Below, piece by piece: positions 21,196 to 32,261 of a stretch of DNA of 64,000 bases (the stretch's first letter is position 1; every line of letters starts with the position of its first letter). The position numbers and the translations under genes are program-made. Origin of the DNA: Pseudoips prasinana (lineage: Eukaryota > Arthropoda > Insecta > Lepidoptera > Nolidae); NCBI GenBank assembly GCA_951640165.1, contig OX621246.1:33994501-34058500 (forward strand), in the 5' to 3' direction. The notes under the pieces are model-generated. The model ran no database searches and was not told where the DNA came from. It saw only the letters and a program-made list of their open reading frames with translations.

Positions 21196-21449
21196 TTTTG
21201 TAGGTAAATGTTAAAATTATGCCGTCTTACTCTTAAGACAATGTGTTTATAAGCATTCTTTTTAGTCTCGACATATAAATCTTCGAATAATAAAAACGCC
21301 TTTAAAATCAGTCCAGTAGTTATTGAGTGCAGAACGTAAAACTTGAAACCGTAAACAAAGGTATTTCGCCGCAATTCTCTTAGCGGCCAGTGTTATTCAT
21401 AGATATCTGGTTATGTTAACATTTTTTTTTGCAGTTGTCTATGATTTTT

Positions 21450-21625
21450 TCGTTCTCAAGAAAGGCCAAGTCAGAAGTACCCTAAACCGGCGAGCATGTA
21501 AGAAGAATATAATGACAGTAAATGAGGCGAAAGAGGTGTGCAAGGATCGTGACAAATGGAAGTCCGTTGTCTCTGCCTACCCCCCTGGGAAACAGGCGTG
21601 AGTCTATGTATGTGTCTATGATTTT
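21450..21625 (+). repeat. LINE 3' coding remnant, family X2
   Basis: Reads GQVRSTLNRRACKKN, TVNEAKEVCKDRDKWKSVVS and AYPPGKQA, then a stop. It is the best-preserved frame of the four X2 copies. Confidence 0.6.
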
Positions 21626-21744
21626 TAATTTGCAAGGATTACCAACAACACATAAAAGGAATGCGAGAATAATGTGAGACCGATAAGAATTCAAATAAAA
21701 GGTCAGGTCAATTTAAATAAAAATAAAGCACTGAAATGTTTTTT

Positions 21745-21874
21745 ACACACGGCTACACATCAAGCTATACATTTCCAGTATAAGCTGATCTCGCCTTATA
21801 TAGGGTTTCTATACAATCAGAGGTCAGCTTATATTGGAACTGTATAACTTCATATTATTATGTGGTCGTGTGTA
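21745..21874. mobile_element. Foldback MITE family M2
   Basis: TACACACGGCTACACATCAA at the left and the partly decayed inverse (TGTGGTCGTGTGTAC) at the right. Inner arms TTCCAGTATAAGCTGA and TCAGCTTATATTGGAA pair. A second copy lies at 22367-22472. Confidence 0.7.
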
Positions 21875-22366
21875 CGCTCATCACTTCCAAACGACTGCAC
21901 CAAATGTGTTCGTTATTGTCAGGAGAAGGTTATATATGAAAATAATAAAGATATCCCAATATTGAGCGTGCGAATGAGACAGAATAATTTGAGACCTTTT
22001 AGTTTTATTTTCTGGTCACAGCAAAAAGAAATGGCGTTACGTAGTTGATAAGACGGGCGGACGGACTGCCGAATTGGCTATCTATATACATCCAGTTTTT
22101 GGTAAACAACTGGCTATTGATCTAGTTGTCAGTGACCCAGACTGTTAAGCCCGAGGTTGTGGGTTTGCTCTTCGAGGGACGGGCGTATAACACCGCCGAC
22201 TCCAGACTCCGGGGACATAACTGATTTCCTAGCCATTCCAACATTCAAACTGAAAGTTTTGGCATTCAAAGTGTTGGCCATGGTTAATACTATTCTGTAC
22301 GAATGATATATATGTAGATAGACTTACATGAATACTTATTTAATATAAGCTATTAGTATATACTAT

Positions 22367-22472
22367 ATAAGCTATATATTTCTAGTATAAGCTGATCGAT
22401 GTATATAATTTGATACAATGACAGGTCAGCTTATATTGGAAATGAATAGCTTGATATGTAGCCGTGTGTACC
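22367..22472. mobile_element. Foldback MITE family M2, second copy
   Basis: TTTCTAGTATAAGCTGATC and GTCAGCTTATATTGGAAATG pair. The right end AGCTTGATATGTAGCCGTGT matches the inverse of the left end at 21745. The outer left arm is truncated. Confidence 0.65.
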
Positions 22473-22584
22473 ACCAGAAAACAGGTAAACACAAACTCAT
22501 ACTCTGACACTGCTATAATCACACATACATATTTTATACTCACAATCAAACAATACACAGAACTGCAAACTATTTTATAAGTTA

Positions 22585-23705
22585 CTAGCTGTGCCCCGTG
22601 GTTTTACCCGCGTTAAACTTTATCACAGCTCCTCCCCCGTAGGTGATAGCGTGATAATATGTAGCCTAGTTGACCCGACCTCTTATACCTCTTATATTCA
22701 TCTAAAATTTGAAGTTAATCCATGCAGTACTTTTTGAGTTTAGCCCGGATATACATACAGACAAACAGACAAAAATTCTAAAAACTATATTTTTGTCTTC
22801 GATATCGATTGTAGATCACGCCTCAAGTATCCTTTTAAAAAACTATCCAATGTACAGTTTTGACTTTCCTATTATATGTATAGATATATGAAGGTAAGTG
22901 TGATGATAAATGAAGAGTCTAATTTATTTTCATCTCTTTTCTAAAATATTGTTAAGTATGGAATAAGGGAAGGAGCGAGACAACCCCAACACAAGTATTA
23001 TTAACTAGCTGTGCCCTGCGGTTTTACCCGCGTTAAACTTTACAAATTACCCCAGCTCCTCCCCCGTAGGTGATAGGGTGATAATATGTAGCCTATATGT
23101 TGACCCGACCTCTTAGTAATATTCATCTAAAATTTGAAGTTAATCCATGCAGTACTTTTTGAGTTTAGCCAGGACATATATACAGACAAACAGACAAAAA
23201 TTCTAAAAACTATATTTTTGTTTTCGATATTGATTGTAGATCACGCCCCAAGTATCCTTTTAAAAAAATATCCAATGTTCAGTTGTGAGTTTCCTATTAT
23301 ATGTATAGATATATGTAAGTGTGATGATAAATGTAGTATAATAAAAAAAAAATTGTTTGTTTATTTTAGCCTAGTTGGTACTGCTCCTGCCTACGAAGCT
23401 GGGGGTCCTGGGTTCGAATAAGTGCAAATATTTGTGTGATGAGCACGAATATTTGTTTCTGAGTCATGGATGTTTTCTATGTATATAAGTATTTATATAT
23501 CTATACAAGTATTTATATCGTCGCCTGGTACCCATAGTACAAGCTTTGCTTAGTTTGGGACTAGGATGTTCTGTGTGACAATGTCCCTAGATATTATTAT
23601 TATTATTTTAACTTATTTTTAATTTAATAGTTATATTCATCTCTTTTCTAAAATATTGTTAAGTATGGAATAAGGGAGGGAGCGAGACAGCCCCAAGACA
23701 AGTAT
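22585..23705 (+). repeat. Tandem duplication of a ~420-bp repeat-E2 unit
   Basis: 22585-23003 and 23004-23705 are two direct copies. Each begins CTAGCTGTGCCC, runs through AGCTCCTCCCCCGTAGGTGA and TCGATTGTAGATCACGCC-type sequence, and ends in AATAAGGGAAGGAGCGAGAC or its variant. The second copy is longer because a SINE A sits inside it at 23366-23596. Confidence 0.7.
23366..23596 (+). mobile_element. SINE family A inside duplicated repeat
   Basis: TTAGCCTAGTTGGTACTGCT head and GGGTTCGAATAAG (box B with a short deletion after it), through TTGCTTAGTTTGGGACTAGG and a 3' (ATT)n. It is present only in the second tandem copy, so it postdates the duplication. Confidence 0.8.
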
Positions 23706-23777
23706 TATTAATTACTTACTGGGGCTGTCTCATTCGCATTTGTTGATGTATCCATTTGAGACACAATAAACATTTTC

Positions 23778-23880
23778 TCTGGAAATCGCTGGATGCGGAT
23801 AGCGCAAGACCGGCAATTGTGGAGATCTTTGGGGGAGGCCTTTGTCCAGCAGTGGACGTCTTTCGACTGATATGATGATG
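23778..23880 (+). mobile_element. RTE LINE 3' fragment with target duplication
   Basis: The last 103 bp of the RTE family (ATCGCTGGATGCGGATAGCG through TGATATGATGATG), flanked by AAACATTTTC at 23768-23777 and 23881-23890. A classic severely 5'-truncated insertion. Nearly identical to the 3' end of 53160-55543. Confidence 0.88.
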
Positions 23881-24303
23881 AAACATTTTCATTTTCAAAA
23901 CGTAATAAAGTGACTTTTACCTTCATACGTGCTTTTCTGAAACGGCATTTAAGTGTTTGGACGTCAGAAGAACATGTTTTTTTATTAATAAATAACAAAT
24001 TACTAATTATTTATTTTATAAAATCTCACTACACATATTTCCCTTCTGTCTGTTTGTGCAAAGAAGTAAACAAAATGATACGTTTGTTGTAGCTGTACAA
24101 ATATTTTGCCATTTAATTATTTGTGATGGCTTGATTCAATAGTGAACAGATTTTTAGATTTTCTTTGTAAATGTTGTTACAGTTATGCAACAAGGTTATT
24201 AATGTACGGGATTGTTCTATTCAACCACGGGAATGATTTAGACGAACGGTCCACTTCGTGTATGGCTATTATATTGTCGATTATTTAGATTAGAAGTGTG
24301 AAA

Positions 24304-24424
24304 AACCGGCCAAGTGCGAGTCAGACTCGCGCACGAAGGGTATTATCTATAAAACAAGAAAAAAATCACGTTTGTTGTATGGGAGCCCCCTTAAATATTT
24401 ATTTTATTTTGTTTAACTAAATTT
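24304..24424 (+). repeat. Dispersed repeat F, 5' part, split by nested insertions
   Basis: CGGCCAAGTGCGAGTCAGAC through TTGTTGTATGGGAGCCCCCT and an ATTTATTTTATT run. In the intact copy at 34077-34360 the next bases are TAGTTTTTAGTATTTGTTGT. Here they resume at about 33096, almost 9 kb away. Confidence 0.7.
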
Positions 24425-24564
24425 CAAAATAATAGATTAGTAACTTGTTATTTATTTTAGGATTAAAGAAAATACATCTGATAAAACAGACCGCACGGAC
24501 GGACTAATTATTTTTTTTGTAATTTTTATACTGTATTCGACTATTTTATGTACTGCATTGTGAA
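24425..24564 (+). repeat. LINE 3' end family X, left part
   Basis: Matches 13387-13534 up to GCATTGTGAA, which is the left target duplication (24555-24564) of the Jockey element. The rest of X continues at 29445-29464 and, after the DNA transposon, at 33039-33095. Confidence 0.7.
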
Positions 24565-24788
24565 TCAGAATCAGAATATTATTTATTTCACTAGTTTTTA
24601 TGTTACATGTCACTTAAAAATCTCATTTTACAATGGCGTGTTTCATTTTGTCCGTAGAGTAGGAGCTTTTGAAACCTATTCTAGTCGTTTCCTTTATTGC
24701 TAGTGATTATATAATTTAAGTAAGGAAAACGATAAAGCAGTGGGGATTAGCCCCAGCGGCAAGCCGCTTAATACTTTACTGCGTGACT

Positions 24789-26905
24789 CTAAAGTCGGAG
24801 CCTACGCTGTTGGAAGGGGGCCAGTCGTTTAAAGAGCGGCTTGTCCCTATCTTTTTTATTGATGTACTCAATTTCACCTACTCTAGTTGCGAAAAGGAAG
24901 GGGTTATGTTGTCCATATCGCGTGTACGCCGGCCCTTGTTCTTGTAACCCTTCAATCGACAGAGATTTGAGACGTTCTATCATGTCGCCTTGGAGATAAT
25001 GCGCACGAATGTGCCACGGGTCTTGTTGCAACATTTCCCAGAGTAAATCTGTGTCAGTGCGTCTGGGTAGCTTTGCGGCGCTCTTTAACGCCATTTTATA
25101 CTGCCTCTCAAGCTTGAGCAGGTTGGTTTTGCTGTACCTCGATAGCAGTTGTACTACTCCGTAGTCTATCACTGGCAGTAAGCATGCTTGAATAACAAGC
25201 AGCTTGATGTCGATGCTTAGCTTGGAACGGTAGCCGATGATTGGGTGCAACGCTCCTCTGACTCTCTTGGCCTTTTCAATGTTTTCCTTGGCATGCTTAT
25301 TCATCGTAAGCCTTTTATCCAACCAAACTCCGAGGTATTTTATTTCTTGTTTGAATGCGATGCGTTCGCCGCGTATAAGTACATAATTGCGATACCCTGT
25401 GTTTAAATTGTTGAGTCTTGGTCTCTTGTGTGTGAACATAATACACTCTGTTTTATCAACATTGCATTTGAGACCCCATTTTTTGTAGTAGTCTATTATG
25501 TCAATTGCGGCCCATTCAGCACGGCGCGTAGCGTGATCCGGTCTTTCAGCTGCATTCAATATACATAGGTCGTCGGCGTACTGTGACAACATCTGCCCTG
25601 CTATTCTTTCGTTTGGTAGGTCAGCTACATAGAGGTTGAAGATCGCCGGACCGAGTATCGATCCCTGGGGCACCCCGTGTGGTACATGCTGCGCTGTTCC
25701 TAAAGTGGTTCTGAAGCTACCTCTTGTTGTCCTGTTGCTCAGATAGTTTTTTCATCTTTTTTCATCTTTACGATGTTATTATGTGCTCCAGCGTCGATCA
25801 GTTTTCGACAGAGCCCTTTATGATTAATTGAATCAAAGGCTTTGCTGAGGTCAGTCGATATCATGGCGACGCTATGACCCTTGTGCAGTGCATCGGCGAT
25901 GTATTTACCTGTACGAAGAATTTGAGTGGCGGTGCCTCTGTTTCTCGTGAACCCATGCTGGTGGCTCGGTATTATTTCGCTTAACTCTGTCTCGATGCGG
26001 TTGAGTATTATTCTCTCGGCCCATTTGCCCATAATGTTCAGTAGGCTGATGGGTCTATACGATTTAGGATCACTGTGATCTTTACCCACCTTATGCAAAA
26101 AAATACACGTACTGCTCTTCCATCGTTTAGGGAAATAACCCGTCTCGAGTACGTAGTCCATAATTCGTTTGAATATGGCAATAATGGTGTCGCCGCCTAA
26201 TTTGAGTATGTCAGCTTTGATGCCGTCAGGTCCGGGGGCTTTGCTGTTTTTAAAGCGTCTAAGAGCTAATTTGAGCCCGTGCTTCGAGGTTCTATCGAGT
26301 GGTGCAAATGGTGTAAAAATTTCTGTGCATTCATCACTTGCATCAATAACAGCTTCCTTGACTATGGCTGTATCGACCATTCTATCGATGACTTCTAATT
26401 CGTTGGTGCAATCGCTGAAGTGAGGCTGCTTCATGATGGGCTTTTTCATCGCTCTTTGCATGGCCCATAGGCGTTTTCTGTTATCTTTAGTGCTTTCGAG
26501 TACCTTGGTCCACTCTGCTTCTTTATGTTGAATAATTTCTTTAGCCAGTTGATGCTTACAGGCATTGTATTGCCTTCTTGCCACTGCCCTTAGATCAGTG
26601 TATCGAAGTCTCCAGGCACGCTGCTTCTTGGCGTTACGCTCCGCTATTCTTTCCCTTATATGTGTTGGAAGTCTGTCTTTGGGGTCAATGATTCTCAGCG
26701 GGGCCAACTCGTCGAGTGTTTTGGCTACAGCCTCCTCAAATTCCGTGATGTACATTTCACAGTCGTCGTTTGAGGCGATCAGTAGTTCTGAGTTCATATT
26801 ATTAGCCAGCAGCTCTTCAAAAGCTTGTCTGCCTTCTCGGGTACCTTTTATCTGCATGAAGTCACGACTCATCGGTTGTTCATAGTCGCTATCGATTATT
26901 ACATC
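24789..26905 (-). pseudogene. Jockey ORF2: reverse transcriptase part, frameshifted
   Basis: The upstream segment (25739-26905) starts LDVIIDSDYEQPMSRDF and includes FKNSKAPGPDGIKADILK, KSYRPISLLNIMGKWAERII and STDLSKAFDSINHKGL. The downstream segment (24789-25673) has VPQGSILGPAIFNLYVADLP and the catalytic QYADDLCIL, then CLLPVIDYGVVQL, ending QQRRLRL. They are joined across 25674-25740, where the frame reads NYLSNRTTRGSF. The break is an 11-base tandem duplication of AAGATGAAAAA near 25745-25765, which puts a stop after MKKDEKTI. It contains the RT palm and C-terminal domain. Confidence 0.88.
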
Positions 26906-27552
26906 CAATGTCCACTAAACTCTAATAGTGAGTGATCATGGTTCACGATTGCTGTGTCCAGTATACTATTTCCTGGACTCGTGGGCCGAGATGGTTGACC
27001 TGTGTTAACGAGTCTGACGGAGCCGCGTTGGATTGCGTCGCGAAGTACGATGCCCAGGCCCACATCTCTCGTGTGGTGAAGTTGTTTCATACGTAGGTTC
27101 GAGTCTCCTATGATGATGGCGCTTTCACCAAGTATCAGCGTTTCGAACTCGTCAACGAGGTCTGCTTGTCTTGGTATCGGTATATAGATGCCCTTGATAG
27201 TGATCTTGTCATAAGTTAGATGGTTGGTGTAAAGATTGATACTGCATCCCTCGATGCGTCTGTCCGCGTCATGGATACTGTCTATCAGCTGAGTTTGAGC
27301 CCATCTTAGGCCTCGTTTGATATACATTACGGTGCCTAGATGTTGCTGTTTTCTTTCGAAAATTTTATCGTAGCCAGGTATGTTATACCTTTGTTCGTCC
27401 AGGTTAATTTTTATCTCGTTGAGTATGAGAATGTCAACGTTATACTTCTTCACGGTATGCTTGACTTCAATAAATTTGCCTCGGAGGCCTTGCACGTTAA
27501 TGTGCATTATTCGCACTTGTTTCTTAGTTCCAGTTGCAGTTAAGGATGGCAT
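26899..27552 (-). pseudogene. Jockey ORF2: apurinic-type endonuclease part
   Basis: Starts ATG at 27552, inside the end of ORF1. VRIMHINVQGLRGKFIEVKH and DILILNEIKI are the N-terminal endonuclease motifs; IIGDSNLRMKQLHH is a further motif. The frame ends at LLEFSGHWM with a TAA at 26899. A one-base loss at about 26908 separates it from the RT frame, which continues TLDVIIDSD. The protein would nick target DNA to prime reverse transcription. Confidence 0.82.
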
Positions 27553-29401
27553 CTCGAAGTTCTCTGAAACAACGCTCGAATATCTCTAGGAAGTCTTTTT
27601 TTAAGAGTTTGCAACCCGGTCTTGTTGTCTCTTGCTGTTGCTTGTTGGCGGTGATATTAGCATAACTACGTTCACCTCTAATTTGTCTCTCACGTGGGCG
27701 GGATTGATGTTGGTGTGGTGTTTCCTGTTTGGGAACCTGCTGTACTTGCTTGTTATAGTGTTTCTCCTCCTCACGAAGAAGTGCCTCTTGACGTTTTGTT
27801 TTTTGCTTGTTCATCTCCCGCTGGAATCGCGGGCATTTGCGCTGTGTTGCCGTATGTTGCTCGGGCTTAACGTCTCTACAGTTCGCGCAAACTTTTATCG
27901 TCTCCCCATGACTATTCACGTTATCTATCGTCGGTTCACGCTTTTGAGCGTGACAGGCACTTGTTGCGTGGTTAAAAAGAAGACAGTTCTTGCATTGCAG
28001 TATCCTATCGCTACTCATAATATACCGCTCGGGTTTAATTCTGTGGGCGCAGAAGAAGGCCTCAGTGGCATTCTTCATTTTTTCCGCCAGCTCGACATAT
28101 GAGAAAGAGCCGTCAAAAATGCATAATTGCACATCTGATGAAATGCGTTTGATACTCAGCGGGCGAATGCCGATGCACCTCTCCATTTCGTCTAGTTGTT
28201 CGTCTTGGGTGTAGTCGTGTGTCATATTCCTAATTATCAACTTAGTCGTTCGTATTTGCTCTGAACGAGGTTTGGGAGCTATGAAAGCCAGGTCTGGTTT
28301 GAATTTCTTTATTTCCTCGATACAAACGCTACGTTTATCGAGGTCCATTGCCGTGATGAGAATATTCTTACTCTTTTCGTTGCGGCTAACCCTTGCCTTA
28401 TGCACTGCAAGGATGCGCGATAAGTCACGGATAAGTTTGTCTGACATGATTTTCTTATTGTCTTTAGCGTTGTTGAATTTGTACCGCAGATCGTTGATAA
28501 GTATCGGAGGAACGTATCCGCTACGGGGGAGCGCGTTTGCTATTATGTCTTCCGTACGCGGCAATAGAAGATTGTTCTTTCGCGCGGCTGGTCTCTTTGC
28601 TTTCGGGGCGATGGTATCCCCACCCTCGGTCAGTGTACGCTTGCGTGACAAGCTGCGCGAGTTTGATGAGTTTGAGCGCAATGATGATGTTGTTGACAGC
28701 GGGCGCGGATAAGCGGCTTCAATTTCCTTACAGCGAAGTAGTTCAAACCGGTTTGAAGTGGTAATCGACGGTGCCCGTGCGCCGATGCCTGCCGTTACAT
28801 TTGCTAGTTTGCATTGTTTATTTGTTGCACTTGTACTAGTTGAGTTCGTAACACTTTTTATCGACTGTTCAGAAAGTTTATTGTCGCGTTGTAAGTTGAG
28901 TTCATCACTGTGTACGTATACCGTATTGACTTTTTTACAATTGCATACAATTGTTTCACTCGCGAGAAATTCGTCCTGTGGGATGGCTCTCACTATTAAT
29001 TGTTTATTACAACTCTGGCAGTTGCGAAATAAGCTTTTGCACACCGTGTTTGCACAACTAAATATTTTATATGAGACTTCAGTCACAAATTTGTTGTCCA
29101 ATAGCTTTTGTATAGTATCTACGTAAATTTTCACAGCACTTTGTTTATTACATTTATTGCACTTAAGTATCTTTATTTTGGATTGCCCATTTTTAAACTC
29201 CACAAAGTTTCTTACCTTGCTCACAAAGTTACAGCTGTTGCAATTAACCGAGAAAGAACCATCTTCATTGTTGAAAAGGTCTTTACGGGTTTCGCACATC
29301 ACTCCCTTACTGTTTTTAATATAATTTTTTTCCTTAAAATTATTTGTTAAGTCCATCCCCATTGTTGGGGAATCGCTTGTTAGTTCACTTGTCTCACTCA
29401 T
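27524..29401 (-). CDS. Jockey ORF1, gag-like nucleic-acid-binding protein
   Basis: Intact ORF of about 625 codons from ATG at 29401; a GTG six bases upstream opens the same frame. The N-terminal third has several Cys pairs (CNSCNFVSK, KCNKCNKQ, CQSCNKQ) that may bind zinc. The C-terminal third has a canonical CX2CX4HX4C knuckle (CKNCLLFNHATSAC) and a second cluster (CANCRDVKPEQHTATQRKC). Between these lie Ser/Arg-rich (SLRSNSSNSRSLSRKRTL) and basic segments. In this family ORF1 packages the RNA into a ribonucleoprotein. ORF1 stays open although ORF2 is broken. Confidence 0.85.
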   Translation of the reverse strand: MSETSELTSDSPTMGMDLTNNFKEKNYIKNSKGVMCETRKDLFNNEDGSFSVNCNSCNFVSKVRNFVEFKNGQSKIKILKCNKCNKQSAVKIYVDTIQKLLDNKFVTEVSYKIFSCANTVCKSLFRNCQSCNKQLIVRAIPQDEFLASETIVCNCKKVNTVYVHSDELNLQRDNKLSEQSIKSVTNSTSTSATNKQCKLANVTAGIGARAPSITTSNRFELLRCKEIEAAYPRPLSTTSSLRSNSSNSRSLSRKRTLTEGGDTIAPKAKRPAARKNNLLLPRTEDIIANALPRSGYVPPILINDLRYKFNNAKDNKKIMSDKLIRDLSRILAVHKARVSRNEKSKNILITAMDLDKRSVCIEEIKKFKPDLAFIAPKPRSEQIRTTKLIIRNMTHDYTQDEQLDEMERCIGIRPLSIKRISSDVQLCIFDGSFSYVELAEKMKNATEAFFCAHRIKPERYIMSSDRILQCKNCLLFNHATSACHAQKREPTIDNVNSHGETIKVCANCRDVKPEQHTATQRKCPRFQREMNKQKTKRQEALLREEEKHYNKQVQQVPKQETPHQHQSRPRERQIRGERSYANITANKQQQETTRPGCKLLKKDFLEIFERCFRELRDAILNCNWN

Positions 29402-29479
29402 GTTCACATCTTTTGTCCAATAATTTTATATTATCAAAGATGACGCATTGTGAACTTGACAAGTGTACCCTGTGAATCC

Positions 29480-29509
29480 AAAACACTGTATCTGCAGATA
29501 CAGTGTTTT
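29480..29509. promoter_or_regulatory. 30-bp perfect palindrome, probable transposase site
   Basis: A perfect palindrome centred on CTGCAG and made of two facing copies of the motif CAGTGTTTTG. The same motif, as CAGTGTATTG or CAGTGTTTCG, recurs at 29671, 29710, 32770 and 33015. Subterminal repeats of this kind usually bind the transposase. Confidence 0.6.
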
Positions 29510-29936
29510 GAATTAACAACGTTCATTCGATTTCTTTTAGCCTGTTGCATGGTATCGAATTCATATTTTTTTTACTTTGTATGCAAAGTACTGAGATATT
29601 ACAACGCAAATTACACTCTATTTACATAAAACTACAGGCCTAAAATAGAAAAACACGGCAATTAAAGATGCAGTGTATTGCCAAAATAATCTTCGCGCGT
29701 TGCAAGATACAGTGTTTCGTCAAAACAAAGTAGAAGGGCTCGCGCGACGCGAGCGCGCCAATCGCAAGGAGGCCCGACGATCGATCTGAATGATTATTGG
29801 TTGTGCGCGGCGGCGGGAATGTATTAGCTGTTTGCTGCGCGTCTGTTGACAAGTTGTTTACGTACCGTGCCGTGAGTGACAGTTTTCGTTTGTTTCCGGA
29901 GTAATTAGTGAATTAATGTGATTTTAAGTTCTAATA

Positions 29937-32261
29937 ATGAGTGGTTATCGTAATAAATTGTTGATAAAGTTATCCCAAAACAATGTGCAATATTATAATA
30001 TCTCTAATTGTGCTACTATGGCGTCTGAACTAAACAGTGATATGCAAAAGGAGGAAGGTACAGACATGGACACTCCAAGTCTCTGTGTACCTTATGATGA
30101 CTCAAGTATAGACTGTCGTGTTATCAGTCCTTTGATCCCATTAAATGAATCTGACTGTCCAAGCTTGTGTGAAGAAATAGGTGAAGGGAACTACACAGAA
30201 TTATTAGCTGTCGTTACGTCTTCAATTTCGCAGGAATGCTTACAAGCCTCAGAATCGATTTCCAATAACTTAGACAGCCGTCCTGAATTGCAAGTAAGTC
30301 ATGATTTTGTCAAAATCACTACAAATGCTATTATAGAGCATCAACCATGTTGCCAAAACACGAACATGCTTGTCCCAGCTACCACCAACATCAGGCAACC
30401 ACGTGCAACTACTGACATCGCCTATGACGAAATTCTACAATTAACTGAAGTAAATTATGTACATTCAATGAAACGTAGTATTATGAGTAACGACAAGCCA
30501 AATGATATAGAAAACCAAGAACACATTGAAGTTATACAGTCCAAAAAGGCAAAGAGATTGAGAGACCCGAAAGAAATTCTAGAAAATCAGAAAAATAAGC
30601 ATCCAATGAAACCACCTTGCAGTAACTGTAAGAAGTCATGTACTGAACACATAGATGAATTGAAAAGAGAAGAAATACATGAACAATTTTGGAGCATGGA
30701 CAGACAAAGGCGTCGCGATTTCTTGTCCAGACAGGTGGACAAGTTACCAACTGCTATCAAAACTGCTGGTTCTAACTCAAGACGACGTAACACATTACTC
30801 TGGACACTGAATGAAAAAAAAGTGTGTAAGAAGTTTTTCCTCAGCACATTGGGTTATACAAATGACGAAGCCGTACAAGCGGTTTTGAAAGCAAATTTTA
30901 TGTCGCGAAATAAAAATCCAAAAATAGGAGCTGCACAAGACCCTCGAGGGCGTCACCCATCTTCAACGGCATTTTTCACGATTTATCAAGAAAAAATGAG
31001 GAATTTCATCTTAAAATATAAACCAGTTCATTCTCACTACAACATTCAACATGCCCCTAATCGCCGTTATCTTCCAATAGGGGTTACTTTTTCCTCAATT
31101 TTTTATGATTTTAAAAGTTATTGCGAAGAAACATCTATGGAAAAGTGTAGTTGGACTCATTTTCATAAGATGATTAAAGAAATGAACATTTCTACTGCAG
31201 AGCCAGTACATGACATATGCACAAAATGCAAAAATCACGAAATGGCGCATAAGTCAATGCCATTTCCTTGTATTTGTCAGGATTGTATTGATCTGGCTCA
31301 GCATTTACAGAACAAAAGGAACTCGAGAAGAGACTTGAAATTGGTGGAAGAAAAGTGCGAAAATAGTGGAGGGAGGGAGTCACTTTACACAGTTGACATG
31401 CAAAAGGCAATACAAATGCCATTATTGACAACAAAAGAGTTTTATTTCTCCCGCAAACTCGTACTTTTTAATGAATCTTTTGTCCCACCAGGAAAAAACA
31501 ACACAGCGGTATGTATTCTTTGGCATAAAGGTGAAAGTGGCAGGAGAGCTTATAATGTAGCTACGACTTATGCTTTTTTTCTGAGAAATTACTGTCGTGA
31601 TCAAAAACATGTTTACTTTTTCCTTGACAACTGCAATGCGCAGAACAAGAACAAAGTCCTTATCCCAGCTTTAGTACGATTAATCAATGATAAGATGACA
31701 GAAATTGAAACAGTAACGTTAGAGTATTTTGAGAGTGGTCACACGTTCATGGCTGCAGATACTGTGCATGCAGCTATAACCAAAAAATTCAAAAAGGCTA
31801 GAGAAATCTACGACTTTGACGATTTTGTACACAATATAAAGACGTCGCGAAAAAACATAGAAGTGGCTGTACTTAGTCACAAAGATATGATCGTCTTTTC
31901 AAATGATTCGAAGCCAGCATACCCAAAAGGTTTTAATATTCATAACCTGAAAGTCATAGAGTTTAGAAGGGGGCATCTTTCCATGTTTGCTAAGAATGAT
32001 TATGATGGAGATTTTAAGGAAATACATTTCTTGAAAAGAAAGGATGCGCAAAAACTAACTGCTGAAATTGCTATTGACAAAAGCGATCTACTCCATTCAT
32101 TAGCAAGAGAAGGTGAAGCCAAAGGCATAAGTGAGATTAAAAAAAGAGAATTATTACTGCTGTGCAAGTCTATGCCTCCAACAAGGTCAGCATTTTATAA
32201 AAATCTTGTTGTATCATCTGAGCCGGACCTTGACGAACACAATGATGAACCAAACTACTAA
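29937..32261 (+). CDS. Putative DDE-type transposase, 774 aa, intact
   Basis: Single open frame; an in-frame ATG at 30018 is an alternative start. Residues 1-220 are acidic and low in motifs. A first Cys cluster (PPCSNCKKSCTEH, about 225-240) and a second (CTKCKNHEMAH then CICQDC, about 425-455) may bind zinc. The C-terminal half has a likely RNase H-fold core: YTVDMQKA (D487), YFFLDNCNAQNKNK (D564) and HTFMAADTVHA (D608) are the best catalytic candidates. Proteins with this LDNCNAQNKN...GHTFMAAD pattern are, as far as I recall, frequent in arthropod and cnidarian genomes as uncharacterised proteins. Its place between matching inverted repeats makes it the element's transposase. The family name is uncertain. 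Confidence 0.8.
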   Translation: MSGYRNKLLIKLSQNNVQYYNISNCATMASELNSDMQKEEGTDMDTPSLCVPYDDSSIDCRVISPLIPLNESDCPSLCEEIGEGNYTELLAVVTSSISQECLQASESISNNLDSRPELQVSHDFVKITTNAIIEHQPCCQNTNMLVPATTNIRQPRATTDIAYDEILQLTEVNYVHSMKRSIMSNDKPNDIENQEHIEVIQSKKAKRLRDPKEILENQKNKHPMKPPCSNCKKSCTEHIDELKREEIHEQFWSMDRQRRRDFLSRQVDKLPTAIKTAGSNSRRRNTLLWTLNEKKVCKKFFLSTLGYTNDEAVQAVLKANFMSRNKNPKIGAAQDPRGRHPSSTAFFTIYQEKMRNFILKYKPVHSHYNIQHAPNRRYLPIGVTFSSIFYDFKSYCEETSMEKCSWTHFHKMIKEMNISTAEPVHDICTKCKNHEMAHKSMPFPCICQDCIDLAQHLQNKRNSRRDLKLVEEKCENSGGRESLYTVDMQKAIQMPLLTTKEFYFSRKLVLFNESFVPPGKNNTAVCILWHKGESGRRAYNVATTYAFFLRNYCRDQKHVYFFLDNCNAQNKNKVLIPALVRLINDKMTEIETVTLEYFESGHTFMAADTVHAAITKKFKKAREIYDFDDFVHNIKTSRKNIEVAVLSHKDMIVFSNDSKPAYPKGFNIHNLKVIEFRRGHLSMFAKNDYDGDFKEIHFLKRKDAQKLTAEIAIDKSDLLHSLAREGEAKGISEIKKRELLLLCKSMPPTRSAFYKNLVVSSEPDLDEHNDEPNY

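Larger units (their letters stand above)
24565..29444 (-). mobile_element. Jockey-clade LINE, near full length, 4880 bp
   Basis: Flanked by a perfect 10-bp duplication GCATTGTGAA (24555-24564 and 29445-29454). On the minus strand: a 43-base leader, ORF1 (27524-29401), ORF2 overlapping ORF1 by 29 bases, and a short 3' end of ATTCTGA-type repeats (24565-24580). There is no RNase H after the RT, as in Jockey. ORF2 carries two frame breaks, so the copy cannot supply its own reverse transcriptase. The clean duplication and the few lesions suggest a fairly recent insertion. Confidence 0.88.

Noticed and set aside
28758..29350. Plus-strand ORFs over the Jockey ORF1
   Set aside because: Antisense shadows of a well-supported minus-strand ORF with zinc knuckles.
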